Shown: positions 27,148 through 36,925 of the stretch, piece after piece
Numbering within the stretch: the first letter of the stretch is position 1
How the letters are laid out: every line of letters starts with the position of its first letter
NCBI GenBank assembly: GCA_020852275.1
Contig: JADZBE010000029.1
Coordinates: forward strand, 1 to 64,000
From: Phycisphaerales bacterium
GTDB taxonomy: Bacteria > Planctomycetota > Phycisphaerae > UBA1845
DNA: 64,000 bases
Reading direction: 5' to 3'
Made by a program: the position numbers and the translations under genes
The notes under the pieces: model-generated
Database searches by the model: none
Seen by the model: only the letters and a program-made list of their open reading frames with translations
Told to the model about the DNA's origin: nothing

Positions 27148-28641
27148 TTATTCGGACTCCTCGACGATCTGGGCCTTCTCCAGCAGCCGGTCGGCGATCT
27201 TCACGTCGCGCAGGTGCAGCCAGAGCGTGTAGATGCCGTCGTTGCGGCTGAGGTCGTCGCGGACGCGGTCGAAGCGCCGATTCTGCCGGGCGGCCATGTC
27301 CGCGATCGCCCCGTTGATCTCCTCCTCGCTGACCTCGACTTCCCACTTCTCGCCGATCTTTTCCATGACGAAGCTGACCTTGAGGTCGCGGATGGCCTGA
27401 TCGTGCGCCTTGAGCCGGAGCTGATCCAGCCGCCGGCCGATCTCGACCTCCGGAAAGCCCATGCTGTACAGCTCAATCATGCGCCGCGCGAGCACGCGCT
27501 CGGTCTGCCGCTGCGACAGCGCCTCGGGAAGTTCCATCGGAACCTTCTCCAGCAGGTAGTCTTCGACCTGCTTGCGGCGGCTGAGGCTGCGGGCCTCTTC
27601 AATCTCGTCCTCCATCCGCTTGCGAACGCTCGGGCGGACTTCCGCGGCGGAATCGAAACCCCACTCCTTGGCTCGCTCGTCGTCCAGCTCGGGCACGCGG
27701 AGCCGTTTGATCTCGCGGACGGTGATGTCGAACGTGGCCGGCTTGCCGCGCAGCTCGGTTCGATCGTGGTCGTCGGGGATCGTGGTCTCGACGGTGACCG
27801 CATCGCCGCGCGTCTTGCCCCTGATGACGTCGCCCAGCGTCGGAAGCGGCAGCCCCTTCACCACCGTTCCGCGCGCGGGCAGGTCAAAGTTCTCCAGCGA
27901 TTCGAGCACTTCATCGCCCACGCGGATGCGCACATCGGCGTAAAGCAGGTCGTCCAGCTCGATGCCCCCGCTTTCCACAGGCTCGAACGTGCCGAAGCGC
28001 ATGAGCGAGCGCTTCAGCTCGGCCTCGACGTCCTCGTCCTTCACGGCAAGCTTCGGCAGCTTGATGGGGATGTTCTCCAGCTCGGGCAGCTCGAAGTCGG
28101 GGCGGACCTCCACCTCGCAGGTGTATTCCAGCGGGCCTTCCTTCGGGAGCTTCATCCGCTCCAGCGCTTCCTCGACTTTCACGAGCCGGTCCACCTTGGC
28201 GCGCCGCGTCACGCCGGTGTCGTCGAGCCGATCCTCCTCGATGTTGAGCAGGATCAGCGGATCGCCGAGCGCGTCGAGCTTCTCGCGCTCGACGGCGGCC
28301 ATGAACGACGAGCCGAGGAACTGGTTGACGATCTGCTCGCTCAGCTCGGGTGCGAAGCGCTTCTCGACCAGCACCATCGGCGCGCGGCCGCGGCGAAAGC
28401 CCGGCACGGCCGCCTCGCGCTGGAACTCCTTGAGCTGTTCCGACATGCGCTCGTCAAGCAGCGTCCGCGGGATGGAGATGTTCATGCGGTAGCGGAGCGG
28501 ACCGACCAGTTCCTTGGTGACGGCGAGAGCTTCCTTGAGCTTCGCCATCATCTTGTCCTGTTCGGACAGCTCCTCCTCCGGCTTGGCTTCGGGGGTTTCC
28601 CCGGTCGCGCCCTGCGGCTCCTGCAACAGATCCTCTGGCAT
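27148..28641 (-). CDS. tig: Trigger factor (ribosome-associated chaperone / prolyl isomerase)
   Basis: The 497-residue protein has the three trigger factor domains. The N-terminal ribosome-binding domain has the signature region FRRGRAPMVLVEKRF, close to the usual FRxGK. A central FKBP-like domain contains DDLLYADVRIRVG and RGTVVKGLPLPTLGD. A long helical C-terminal domain ends with KIADRLLEKAQIVEESE. The start MPEDLLQEPQG is preferred because AGGAG lies just upstream; a Gly/Arg-rich open frame continues to 28773. It leads the group tig-clpP2-clpP1, a common order in bacteria, coupling nascent-chain folding with proteolysis. It is somewhat longer than typical (430) because of an acidic N-terminal tail. 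Confidence 0.93.
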   Translation of the reverse strand: MPEDLLQEPQGATGETPEAKPEEELSEQDKMMAKLKEALAVTKELVGPLRYRMNISIPRTLLDERMSEQLKEFQREAAVPGFRRGRAPMVLVEKRFAPELSEQIVNQFLGSSFMAAVEREKLDALGDPLILLNIEEDRLDDTGVTRRAKVDRLVKVEEALERMKLPKEGPLEYTCEVEVRPDFELPELENIPIKLPKLAVKDEDVEAELKRSLMRFGTFEPVESGGIELDDLLYADVRIRVGDEVLESLENFDLPARGTVVKGLPLPTLGDVIRGKTRGDAVTVETTIPDDHDRTELRGKPATFDITVREIKRLRVPELDDERAKEWGFDSAAEVRPSVRKRMEDEIEEARSLSRRKQVEDYLLEKVPMELPEALSQRQTERVLARRMIELYSMGFPEVEIGRRLDQLRLKAHDQAIRDLKVSFVMEKIGEKWEVEVSEEEINGAIADMAARQNRRFDRVRDDLSRNDGIYTLWLHLRDVKIADRLLEKAQIVEESE

Positions 28642-28830
28642 CTCGATCAAACTCCTGATGGCGATGGGTCGGCAAGGCGGCTGGACGGGGGGCGTCCTAC
28701 CCCTGGCGCGAGGCCCGGATCGGCACTTCAAACTTCTGGGCGGGAGGGTATCGGAGTCGGGGTAGGGGGGCAACGGGCGGGCGACGGGGGCATGATCACG
28801 GGGGCAAGTCTCCCCAGCATCGACCCCGCA

Positions 28831-28980
28831 GCCGCCCGTCGTGGAACTCGAGACCAGTCGTGGGAGCCGTCACCCTCGCGCCGGCGGGGGTCCAGTCCGC
28901 CCGGGAAAGCCGCTGGACTCGTGCCTCCCTCAATCTACGGCTGGATCCCCGCCTTCGTGGGAATGACGAGGATGGCTTTC
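28831..28980 (+). repeat. Dispersed repeat R1, copy 2
   Basis: It starts with GCCGCCCGTCGTGGAACTCG and ends with GGCTGGATCCCCGCCTTCGT plus GGAATGACGA. Its order of blocks matches copies 1 and 3. It fills most of the gap upstream of tig. Confidence 0.8.
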
Positions 28981-29152
28981 TCCACGGACTGCCAGGCGGA
29001 GTGGCCTGGCATTCGCGGGCTTTCCGCCGCGCCATCTGAACAGGCCGCATCCCGCATGGGTCCGCTGCCGTGAAACCGTAACATTCGCCGGGCTGATCGT
29101 TCACGGAATGGACTACCCGGAAAAACTTTCTGGACGGGCGGGGAAATGGGCT

Positions 29153-29182
29153 TGACACGCCACATCCTCATGGAGTATGCTG
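29153..29182 (+). promoter_or_regulatory. Strong sigma70-like promoter
   Basis: TTGACA (29153-29158) and TATGCT (29177-29182) are separated by 18 bases. The start of transcription would be near 29189. The next credible start codon is 1 kb downstream at 30197. Confidence 0.7.
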
Positions 29183-29188
29183 GCAACG

Positions 29189-29861
29189 CCTTTTGTGCCG
29201 CGAGTGAGGCGGACTGCGGCCCGAGTAACTGGAGTGAGACCGATGTGGGTCTTTTCAGGCTCTGGGTTTGCGCAGAGATGCCTCGCTTCGACCCCCGGGG
29301 ACAAGCCCCCGAGATCGACGACGGCCCCGCGCGCCCTTGTTTTTCCGTGGTTCCCACACACGGTCGGTGGGCGCGACATCCCTCTTCGCGGATTGTCTTT
29401 TTTCCCTCGTGTGAATCCGTCGGGTCGTTTGCCGGGCCGCCGCAAGGCAGGAGTTTGATCCGACGATTGGAGCGTGGTCGTTTCTTCGAGGGTTTGGGTC
29501 CGGTACGTCGGGATCACGGGGCCGGGCAGCTTCGCGGAGCGGAGGAGTAAGGACCTCATCGAAGTGAGGAATGGGATCAACAGGCCCTCTCGTGGTACGC
29601 GGAGTGCCTGTGCGAGGTGGGTTCACACGGAGCACGCGTGATCGGTGACAGGAAAGGCGCTTATCGAAGGCGCGTGCTCAGCGCGCTAAGGGCCAGAAAG
29701 GAGGTCTTGATCGATCCAGACGGATTTCAATGGTTCGCGCGGTAGGCCTTTGCGTATTGGGGAGGAGCGCCGAAGCGTCCTCCGGGCGCGAAGGGACCGC
29801 GGGGCTTGATGAATAAGGGTGCGGACCGGCCACGACGTTGGCACGAGAGCGGCCGGTCCGC
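29189..29861 (+). ncRNA. Candidate structured RNA or very long leader
   Basis: The 1 kb between the promoter and the surface-protein gene has no credible coding frame. It contains stems such as CCTCA/TGAGG (29554-29569), which lies inside an outer GGGCC/GGCCC pairing, and a terminal 11-bp perfect stem GCGGACCGGCC/GGCCGGTCCGC (29821-29831 with 29851-29861). A GGAGTTTGATCC and an AAGGAGGTC resemble 16S rRNA words but the surrounding rRNA core is absent. It could be a stand-alone RNA ending at the long stem, or a leader of the downstream gene. No T run follows the stem. Confidence 0.45.
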
Positions 29862-30196
29862 GAGCTAAGCGCGTTTGTGCGCGCCTTGCTCTCATCATTC
29901 TATCGCCCTGTTCCTGAGTTCATCAAGACGGGCCGGCGTTCGTCGGGCATCCGCCTGAACGATCGGCTTTGTGCGCGTGTGGCTGGAGGACTGAACCGGC
30001 TGTACGGCGCTGCGGGCATGCGCCGCGGCGACTGGGCAGGCCGGGATTCCGCACGGGCGTACGAGGTTGGGCGAGGGCGGCTGTTCGCAGGAGGCTCCGC
30101 GCATGAATGCGGAGCTTTGAAGGAGCGTTCCAGGTCGTGTTTGAACACTGGGCCGGGCGCGAAGCGGCGCCCCTTCTGCCCAACAGGAGAAAAACG
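29862..30196. other. Leader region without genes
   Basis: No coding evidence is seen. A GGCTCCGCGCAT/ATGCGGAGCT stem lies at about 30091-30117. AGGAGA precedes the start codon at 30197. Confidence 0.45.
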
Positions 30197-33100
30197 ATGA
30201 GCAGGTTGTTTGCACGGATGGTTGCCGTCGGTGCGATGCTGGCGGCGTGGACGAGTCTTGCGGCCCCGCCTCGATCGGCGACGCCGTTTGGCGAGGAGCA
30301 GTTGCCGGGTGCTCCCGGGCTTCGGCACCAGGACGACGGAACCGGCGAGGGGATGATTGCCAGTTTCGGTCCCGGCATGGGCGCCGGAGCGAATCACATC
30401 ATCTCGATGCAGTGTCCCAACGGCGGATGGAACTGGGAACACGGCGGGTGCGGCGCCACGTACAACAACATCACCGGTCCCATCTGCCGGGGTCTTCTCA
30501 ATGTGTATGACCACACGGGCGACCTGGCAGCGCTCAACGCGGCCATCGACGGCGGGGATTACGACCTGACGTTTGTGTATGGCAACGGGGAGTATCGCCT
30601 CTCCTCGTTCACACCGGCGTTCTTCCGCACGTTGACCGGGGCGACGGGAGACACCACGTACAGCGACCACGCGGCCACGGAGTTTTTCGATGAACTGACC
30701 GCTGCGACCTACGGTCCGAGCAACCTGGACACGGCCGGGTGGATCGCCGCCGTCCAATCGGCGCGCAGCGGCTCGCAGATCAACCTGAGACCCTGGGACT
30801 TTCACAACCTGCCGTGGGTCGCCGGCGAGATCGGCAACGCCGGCCAGCAGGATGCGTTTCGAGATGCCGTGCTGGCCGGTCTGGGCACGCTCGACCGGAC
30901 GAGTCCGGGCTCGGTTTACTGGGATCTGATCGGTCTGGCGGGCGGCGTGCGGGGCTTGGCGCTAAACGCCACCACCTCGTTCCCTGCCCTGGTCGCGCCC
31001 AACTTCCTGCCCATCAATGGTCTCACCGATCTGTGCGATCTGACGGCCGTTCTCGTGAGTTACCAGAATGGCGACGGCTCGTGGTACTGGTCGTCGAATC
31101 TCGGCGCGCCGGTTGAGGCCGACAAGGACACGCAGACCACCGCGTACGCCGTCATGGCGCTGATGGCCGCGGACGTGTACTGCACGGAGTACTCCGCGCA
31201 GATCGAGCTGGGGCGGGACTGGCTGCGCAGCATGCAGTTTTCCGGCGGAGGCTTCGAAGGCTGGCCCGGCGGCGGCAGCGGCTCGGAGAACGTCGAGGTC
31301 GAAGGCGAGGCGCTTAGCGCGCTGGCGCCCGGCGGTCAACTGAACATCACCCCGACGGACCCGTGCGACGAGACGGGGACGATCGTGTTCGAGATCAAAA
31401 TGAGCGACCTGACGGAAACGGTCGTCGGCGGGCAGTTCTTCCTGTCGTATGACGATGCGGTGCTCGATTTCGTCAGCGCCGATCCGGGCGATGCGCCGTT
31501 CACATTTGAGTTCTACGAAGTCGTGGACGAGGGGATGGGCACGATTGACTACGCCGTGAATATCCCGATCGGGGGCAGCGGGACTTCGTCGGACACGGTC
31601 ATGGCGCGGCTGACGTTCAATGCGCTGGCGGACACGTGCAGCACGCCGGCGCTCATCAGCTTCCGCGCGCACACGCCGCCCAGCCGGCTCTCCAACGAAT
31701 ACGGCGGCGCGGTGGCGGCGGATCTCAACGACGCCTCCGCCTTGACGATCGACCGGACGGCGCCGGCGCTGACCTGCCCGGATCCGTTCACCGCCGGCTG
31801 CGGCGTTTCCACGGATCCTCCCGCCAGCGGCACGGCGACGGCGCTGGATGCATGCGACGCCACGCCGACCATCACCTTTGACGACAACCGCAGCGGGCTG
31901 ACGGGGTGCAACGCGACGGGCACGATCGCGCGCACCTGGCGCGCGGTGGATGACTGCGGCAATGTCTCGACCTGCGTGCAGACCATCACCGTCGTGGATA
32001 CCGAGGCGCCGGTGATGACGCCCTGCCCGTCGGACATTTCGGTTAACGCCGATGCCGGTCTGTGCACCGCCGTGGTGACCTATACGCCGCCCACGGCGAC
32101 GGACCAGTGCTATTTCGAGGGCTTCGAGGACGCGTACTTCACCTCCGGGCTGCCGCTGGTGGACGGCGTGGGAACGCCTTCGGTGAACTGGAACGATTAC
32201 AACAGTCATCTGGCGCGCGTGCTGTCCGGCACGGATGGGATTGCCTCGGCCAGCGGCGCGGCGCACGGGCGCATCGATTCCACGACGTTGCCTCCGCCCC
32301 CGGATGACTGGACGGGCGCGTTTACGCGGCTGCGCGGGTACAGCCCCGTCTTCGGGACGGGCTTCAGGACGTCGCTCGATGTATACATCGACCTGACGGA
32401 CCCGGCCGTGGCGGCGAAGACGTACGGCTGGGATCTCGGCACGGCGGCGAACAACCAGTCCAATGCGCATCGGCGTGACTTCATCTTCCACGCCGCGGCG
32501 GATAACGACACCAACCCGGGCGCCGTGCTGATCGCCGCGAGCAACAACAGCGGTTTCGTCAAGCGCAACGATCTGGAAACGATCAACCACTACGTCATCT
32601 CGACGAGCGGCTGGTACACGTTCCAGTGGGTTCTCCGCGATTTTGGAGACGGCACGCTGGCGGTGGACTGCAACCTGCGCGATTCCGGCGGAGTGTTGCT
32701 GTGGACCGAGACGCGGAACGACGCCAGCGACATCATCGCCACGGTCGTGGGCGGGAACCGCTACATGTGGTTCACCTTCCTTGCGGTGGACAAGCTGGCG
32801 ATCGACAACACGCGCCTGATCCGCAACGTGCCGGTGGTCAGCGCGCCGCCGAGCGGATCGACCTTCTCCGCCGGGACGACGCCTGTGAGCTGCACGGCGA
32901 CGGACGCCTGCGGCAACGTCGCGTCCTGCGGGTTCGAGGTGTTCGTCGATGACGTGAACGATCTCAAGGTGAAGATCGAGCTGTCGCCGACGATGGATGC
33001 CGCGGTGACGCGCTGCATCACGTTCGAGCTGTGGGACTGCCCGAACCCGACGCCGACCATCGTGGAGGCGGAGATCCCCTTCAACGGCGTTGGTTATGCG

Positions 33101-33706
33101 GACACGACCATCGAGGTGCCGTGCGGCGTCTATGACTGCGTCACGGCGCGCGACGCGCTGCACACGCTGCGGCGCACCGCGGATGACTTCACCGATGCGG
33201 GCACGGTGTACACCGCGACCTTCACCGGCGACGTGGATTCCGGCGGCGACTGGCTCGTCGGCGGCAATCTCAACGACGACCCGTACATCGACATACTCGA
33301 TTTCGGCGTCTTCGTCTGGCAGTACGCCGACGTCTACGGCACCGGGGACACCACCTGCTCGACCCCGTACCCCCACGCGGACGTGACGGGCGACGGGATC
33401 GTGTGGACCGAAGACTGGCTCTTCATCTTCGTCAACTTCCTCGATTCGCACGAGGGTAACTGCTGCGGCTTCGGTCCCGGCGACGGCGACGGGCATCGCA
33501 ACAAGGCCGTTCGCTCGATCACGGTGGAGAAGCTCAAGCGCCGGGGCATGGCGCAACTGGCCGCGGGCGACCTCAATGGCGACGGAGTGCTCGACGAAGC
33601 CGACATGATCGCCTTCCAGAACGGCGCGCGTCCGAAGCGTCCCGAAACCGGAGGCGGCGGCAACGCGCAGGATCCGGGCTCGGTGGAGGGGCAGGATCGT
33701 CCATAG
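30197..33706 (+). CDS. Large secreted multidomain surface protein (prenyltransferase-like, cohesin-like, HYR-like, dockerin-like)
   Basis: A signal peptide (MSRLFARMVAVGAMLAAWTS) starts this 1169-residue protein. Residues about 50-330 resemble the alpha/alpha-barrel repeats of prenyltransferase/squalene-cyclase folds (SMQCPNGGWNWEHGG, DKDTQTTAYAVMALM, GGGFEGWPGGG). A cohesin-like beta domain follows (about 380-510: FEIKMSDLTETVVGGQFFLS). Then come HYR-type modules (DRTAPALTCPDPFTAGCG; DTEAPVMTPCPSDISVNADA) and a region of about 270 residues with a possible lectin/jelly-roll fold. Near the C-terminus are EF-hand-like loops as in dockerins (ADVTGDGIVWTEDW, GDLNGDGVLDEADM). It is probably an exported adhesive or scaffold protein. 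AGGAGA precedes the start. Confidence 0.75.
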   Translation: MSRLFARMVAVGAMLAAWTSLAAPPRSATPFGEEQLPGAPGLRHQDDGTGEGMIASFGPGMGAGANHIISMQCPNGGWNWEHGGCGATYNNITGPICRGLLNVYDHTGDLAALNAAIDGGDYDLTFVYGNGEYRLSSFTPAFFRTLTGATGDTTYSDHAATEFFDELTAATYGPSNLDTAGWIAAVQSARSGSQINLRPWDFHNLPWVAGEIGNAGQQDAFRDAVLAGLGTLDRTSPGSVYWDLIGLAGGVRGLALNATTSFPALVAPNFLPINGLTDLCDLTAVLVSYQNGDGSWYWSSNLGAPVEADKDTQTTAYAVMALMAADVYCTEYSAQIELGRDWLRSMQFSGGGFEGWPGGGSGSENVEVEGEALSALAPGGQLNITPTDPCDETGTIVFEIKMSDLTETVVGGQFFLSYDDAVLDFVSADPGDAPFTFEFYEVVDEGMGTIDYAVNIPIGGSGTSSDTVMARLTFNALADTCSTPALISFRAHTPPSRLSNEYGGAVAADLNDASALTIDRTAPALTCPDPFTAGCGVSTDPPASGTATALDACDATPTITFDDNRSGLTGCNATGTIARTWRAVDDCGNVSTCVQTITVVDTEAPVMTPCPSDISVNADAGLCTAVVTYTPPTATDQCYFEGFEDAYFTSGLPLVDGVGTPSVNWNDYNSHLARVLSGTDGIASASGAAHGRIDSTTLPPPPDDWTGAFTRLRGYSPVFGTGFRTSLDVYIDLTDPAVAAKTYGWDLGTAANNQSNAHRRDFIFHAAADNDTNPGAVLIAASNNSGFVKRNDLETINHYVISTSGWYTFQWVLRDFGDGTLAVDCNLRDSGGVLLWTETRNDASDIIATVVGGNRYMWFTFLAVDKLAIDNTRLIRNVPVVSAPPSGSTFSAGTTPVSCTATDACGNVASCGFEVFVDDVNDLKVKIELSPTMDAAVTRCITFELWDCPNPTPTIVEAEIPFNGVGYADTTIEVPCGVYDCVTARDALHTLRRTADDFTDAGTVYTATFTGDVDSGGDWLVGGNLNDDPYIDILDFGVFVWQYADVYGTGDTTCSTPYPHADVTGDGIVWTEDWLFIFVNFLDSHEGNCCGFGPGDGDGHRNKAVRSITVEKLKRRGMAQLAAGDLNGDGVLDEADMIAFQNGARPKRPETGGGGNAQDPGSVEGQDRP

Positions 33707-33728
33707 TCAGCATCCTCCAGTGATTCCT

Positions 33729-33805
33729 CGCCCGTTAAGGGACCGTGAACGCGGCCTCCGCCCAGTTCCCGCCGCGGTCCGGCCCTTACGGGCGGGGTTT
33801 CTTTG
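33729..33805 (+). terminator. Terminator after the surface-protein gene
   Basis: CGCCCGTTAAGG (33729-33740) can pair with CCTTACGGGCG (33784-33794), enclosing a second GACCG...CGGTC pairing. GGGTTTCTTT follows. It lies 20 bases behind the stop codon. Confidence 0.6.
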
Positions 33806-33970
33806 ACCAACAGAACCCCGTTCAACCGACCGTGCGGAATCAGGCGGCCGGCAGAGCGGGCGGCAACGATGGGACAGCCCACTTGGGGAGGGCATCGGTG
33901 ACGAACGCGGCGCGGGCGGGCGCGGCGTCCATGTGCGGACCTGGGGAACTTTGGCGGAAGGAATGCACGA

Positions 33971-34852
33971 ATGAGCAGTCATTCTCATCGGAACATTGGT
34001 AAACGAGACCGGGGCTTGCGAATCTTTGCGGGTTTGGGATGGACGTTGCTTCTGGCCGCCGCGGCGCGCGCGGACATCAACCTTGAATGGCGTCCGGTCA
34101 TGCAGACGCACCCCGTCGGGGCGACGCTGCGGGTCGGGCTTTACGCCGTCTCCGACAGCGCGGAGGACCAATATCTTGCGGCGGTGGACGTGATCTTCGC
34201 CTGGTCGCCGACGCATGTGCGGCTTCTGGGCAACGACGACGCCGGCTCGCCGGGCTGGCTCTATTCCGGCTTCCCCGACGATCCGTACCAGCTCAACGAG
34301 TCCAACCCGCCGCAGGACGGCGACGGGCTTTACAACGCTCTGGCGAACTTCGGAGAGCCGGTGGCCGCCACGCCGGAAGGAACTCTGCTGACGACGTTCG
34401 AGTTCCTGGCGCTGGCGGATACGCCGGCGACGATCCTCGATATTCTGGAGGAGGCCGGAAACCCGCCGGGGGAGACGGTCGTGTACGACGCTTTCATCCC
34501 CAACCTGGATGTGACCGGCACATTGGGATCGGCGCAGTTTTCCATTGGTCCCTATGACTGCGGCTGGGTGGAGAGCACGAAGCTCAAATACCGTTACCGC
34601 GCCAACAAGCTCGTGTATCGATTCCAGCTCATTCCCGGCATCCGACGCGACTGGAAGGTTACGGGGCAACTGGTCGGACCCGACCGGACGGAGGTGAAAT
34701 CGCGCCGGACCAGCAACCGCGGGCGCAAGCGCTTGAAGTTCGATTCACAGGGACCGGGGCTGTACACCTGCGCGATTCTGGAGGTGGAGGACCCCACGGG
34801 CCAGCGCGTCTGCGTGGGGTACTTCGGTGAGAAGCAGTTGGTCTTGCCATGA
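33971..34852 (+). CDS. Secreted cohesin-like protein
   Basis: A signal peptide (GLGWTLLLAAAARA, cleavage near residue 35) leads into a domain of about 160 residues. It resembles the cohesin/type-I dockerin partner fold: GATLRVGLYAVSDSAEDQ, then VDVIFAWSPTHVRLLG, then TLLTTFEFLAL. The C-terminal 100 residues (VYRFQLIPGIRRDWKVTGQL and following) look like a beta-rich extension. It follows the large surface protein in the same direction and shares its fold with the protein at 45253-46116. A role in extracellular assembly is inferred. Confidence 0.65.
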   Translation: MSSHSHRNIGKRDRGLRIFAGLGWTLLLAAAARADINLEWRPVMQTHPVGATLRVGLYAVSDSAEDQYLAAVDVIFAWSPTHVRLLGNDDAGSPGWLYSGFPDDPYQLNESNPPQDGDGLYNALANFGEPVAATPEGTLLTTFEFLALADTPATILDILEEAGNPPGETVVYDAFIPNLDVTGTLGSAQFSIGPYDCGWVESTKLKYRYRANKLVYRFQLIPGIRRDWKVTGQLVGPDRTEVKSRRTSNRGRKRLKFDSQGPGLYTCAILEVEDPTGQRVCVGYFGEKQLVLP

Positions 34853-35044
34853 TGTTTTCGCTGTGAGCACGTGCGCTGCGAGTCTCTTGCAGTGCACGTG
34901 CCGCGGCGTGTTTTGAGGGGCGGACTGAATTGGATCGCGCCCTCGTGCGCTCGGCGGGTCACACGGCGCCTGCGGCGCCTCCGCCGGAACGGCCACATCC
35001 GGCAGCCGTTCCGCGGCGCGGGTGAACCGCGGGTCGCGCGCCAC
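34853..35044. other. Intergenic, no gene seen
   Basis: No coding evidence is seen. The sequence leads into palindrome R4 and its tandem array. Confidence 0.5.
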
Positions 35045-35146
35045 GGGTCCGCTGCTGCGGACCCGTGCCACCCGCGCGACCGTGCCACCCGCGCGACCGT
35101 GCCACCCGCGCGACCGTGCCACCCGCGCGACCGTGCCACCCGCGCG
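35045..35146 (+). repeat. R4 palindrome with a 17-bp tandem array
   Basis: GGGTCCGCTGCTGCGGACCC (35045-35064) is followed without gap by five copies of CGTGCCACCCGCGCGAC (17 bp, 35064-35146, the last one partial). The array unit continues the GTGCCAC tail of the palindrome, so it seems to have grown out of the element. Confidence 0.85.
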
Positions 35147-35308
35147 CCGGCCCCCCTGCGCGACAGCCGAACGGTGGAATGCGGTAGCCCTGTTCGCCCC
35201 ATCTCCAGCCGTCGCTACGGCTGCCGTGCCTGTCCTGCCTGCCGCTGCCACGCTATCCTGCCCATTATCGCTCGTTGAATGCGGCGCCCGCTGCGCCGAT
35301 GTACACAC

Positions 35309-36925
35309 ATGATTCGAATCCTCGTGGCTGACAAGATTGCCGAGGCCGGGCTGGCGGCGCTGAAGGCGCAGCCGGGGGTCTCTTTTGACACGCGCGAAGG
35401 GCTTTCACCCGCCGAGCTGGCGCGCCTCGTGGGCGAGTACGACGGGATGCTGGTGCGCTCGGCGGTGGAGGTCACGGCCGAGGTGCTGGCGAGGCCCGGC
35501 AAGCTCGCCGCCATCGCGCGAGCGGGCGTCGGCGTGGACAACATCGACTTGGCAGCGGCGACCCGCGCGGGCGTGCTCGTGCTCAACACGCCGGACGCGA
35601 ACACGATCTCCACGGCCGAGCACACGATCGCGATGATGCTGGCGATGGTCCGGCGCATCCCCGACGCACATGCGCATGTCCGCGGCGGGCAGTGGAAGCG
35701 GAACCAATTCATGGGCGATCAGGTCGCCGGCAAGACGCTGGGCATTGTCGGACTGGGTCGCATCGGGCGGGCAGTGGCGCGGCGGGCGCTGGGTCTGGAG
35801 ATGAAGGTGCTGGCGTACGATCCGTTCGTGGCGGGGGAGTCGGCGCTGGATGGGGCGGTGCGCCTGGTGCCGAGCCTGGACGCGTTGCTGCCGGCGTGCG
35901 ACTGCGTGACGCTTCATGCGAGCCTGTCCGCGGACAGCCGGGCGCTGCTGGGCGCCGAGCAGTTCGCGCGGATGAAGAAGGGCGCGCGAGTCGTCAACTG
36001 CGCGCGGGGCGCGCTGATCGACGAAGCCGCGCTGGCCGAGGCGCTGAAGAGCGGCCACGTCGCCGCCGCCGCGATCGACGTGTATGAAAACGAACCGCCG
36101 ACGGGAAGCCCGCTGCTGACGGCGCCGAACACGGTGCTCACGCCGCACCTGGCCGCGTCCACACAGGAGGCGCAGACGGCGGTCTCCGTCGAGGCGGTCG
36201 AGGTCCTGCTGGCGTACCTGCTGCGCGGGGAGATGCGCTCGGCGGTGAACGTGCATTCGCTGCCGGCGCATCTGTCGGCGCGCGAGCGGGCCATGGTGGA
36301 CCTGATGGGGCGCATGGGTCGCGTGCTGTCCGGGTGGTGCGAGCAGGGGCTTAAGGCGGTGTGCGTCAGCATTCACGGCGACGGCTTTGCCAAACTCGGC
36401 GAAACGCTCGCGCGGCAGGCGCTGGTGGGGCTGCTCGATCCGCATCTGGACGTGCGCGTCAATCTCGTGAACGCGCAGGAGCAGGCGCGCCAGCGCGGCA
36501 TCCGGCTGGAGCACGCCGTGCACGCGCCGCGGCAGGACCGGGCGGACAGCGTCGTGCTGCTGATCGAAACGCAGGCCCAACCGCGCAGCATCGAGGGCAC
36601 GGTGTACGCGGAGATCGGCCCGCGCGTGCTGGCCATCGACGGCTATCGCATGGAGATCGTGCCGGAAAAGCACTTGGTGCTGATCTTCAATGATGATCGA
36701 CCGGGCGTCATCGGGCTGGTCGGGCAACTGCTTGGTGAAGCGGGCGTGAACATTGCGGACATGACGCTCTCGCGGCGCGGGCAGACGGCGCTGATGCTGC
36801 TGAAGCTGGACGCGCCGCTCGGCGCGGATCTGCGCGCGCGACTGGAGGCGCGCAAGCCGCCGATCCTGTCCGTCAGCACGGTGAACTTGCCGGTGCTGGG
36901 CGGCGGCGGAAAAGGAGAATGGTGA
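35309..36925 (+). CDS. serA: D-3-phosphoglycerate dehydrogenase
   Basis: The 538-residue protein catalyses the first step of serine synthesis, oxidising 3-phosphoglycerate with NAD. Visible features are the substrate-domain signature ARAGVGVDNIDLAAATRAGV, the Rossmann motif GLGRIGRAVARRALG, ARGALIDEAALAEALKSGH, and the catalytic His region LTPHLAASTQEAQ. It is the long form, with an intervening domain (about 315-455) and a C-terminal ACT domain (DRPGVIGLVGQLLGEAGVNI) that usually mediates serine feedback. The start MIRILVADKIAEAGL fits the family. No serine-pathway neighbour is present. Confidence 0.95.
   Translation: MIRILVADKIAEAGLAALKAQPGVSFDTREGLSPAELARLVGEYDGMLVRSAVEVTAEVLARPGKLAAIARAGVGVDNIDLAAATRAGVLVLNTPDANTISTAEHTIAMMLAMVRRIPDAHAHVRGGQWKRNQFMGDQVAGKTLGIVGLGRIGRAVARRALGLEMKVLAYDPFVAGESALDGAVRLVPSLDALLPACDCVTLHASLSADSRALLGAEQFARMKKGARVVNCARGALIDEAALAEALKSGHVAAAAIDVYENEPPTGSPLLTAPNTVLTPHLAASTQEAQTAVSVEAVEVLLAYLLRGEMRSAVNVHSLPAHLSARERAMVDLMGRMGRVLSGWCEQGLKAVCVSIHGDGFAKLGETLARQALVGLLDPHLDVRVNLVNAQEQARQRGIRLEHAVHAPRQDRADSVVLLIETQAQPRSIEGTVYAEIGPRVLAIDGYRMEIVPEKHLVLIFNDDRPGVIGLVGQLLGEAGVNIADMTLSRRGQTALMLLKLDAPLGADLRARLEARKPPILSVSTVNLPVLGGGGKGEW

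Noticed and set aside
29440..29730. rRNA-like words GGAGTTTGATCC and AAGGAGGTC
   Set aside because: They occur about 240 bases apart without any of the conserved 16S core, so they are chance matches or structural coincidences.
35279..35308. Earlier start for serA
   Set aside because: The ten extra residues precede the conserved MIRILVADKI opening and come from low-complexity sequence.
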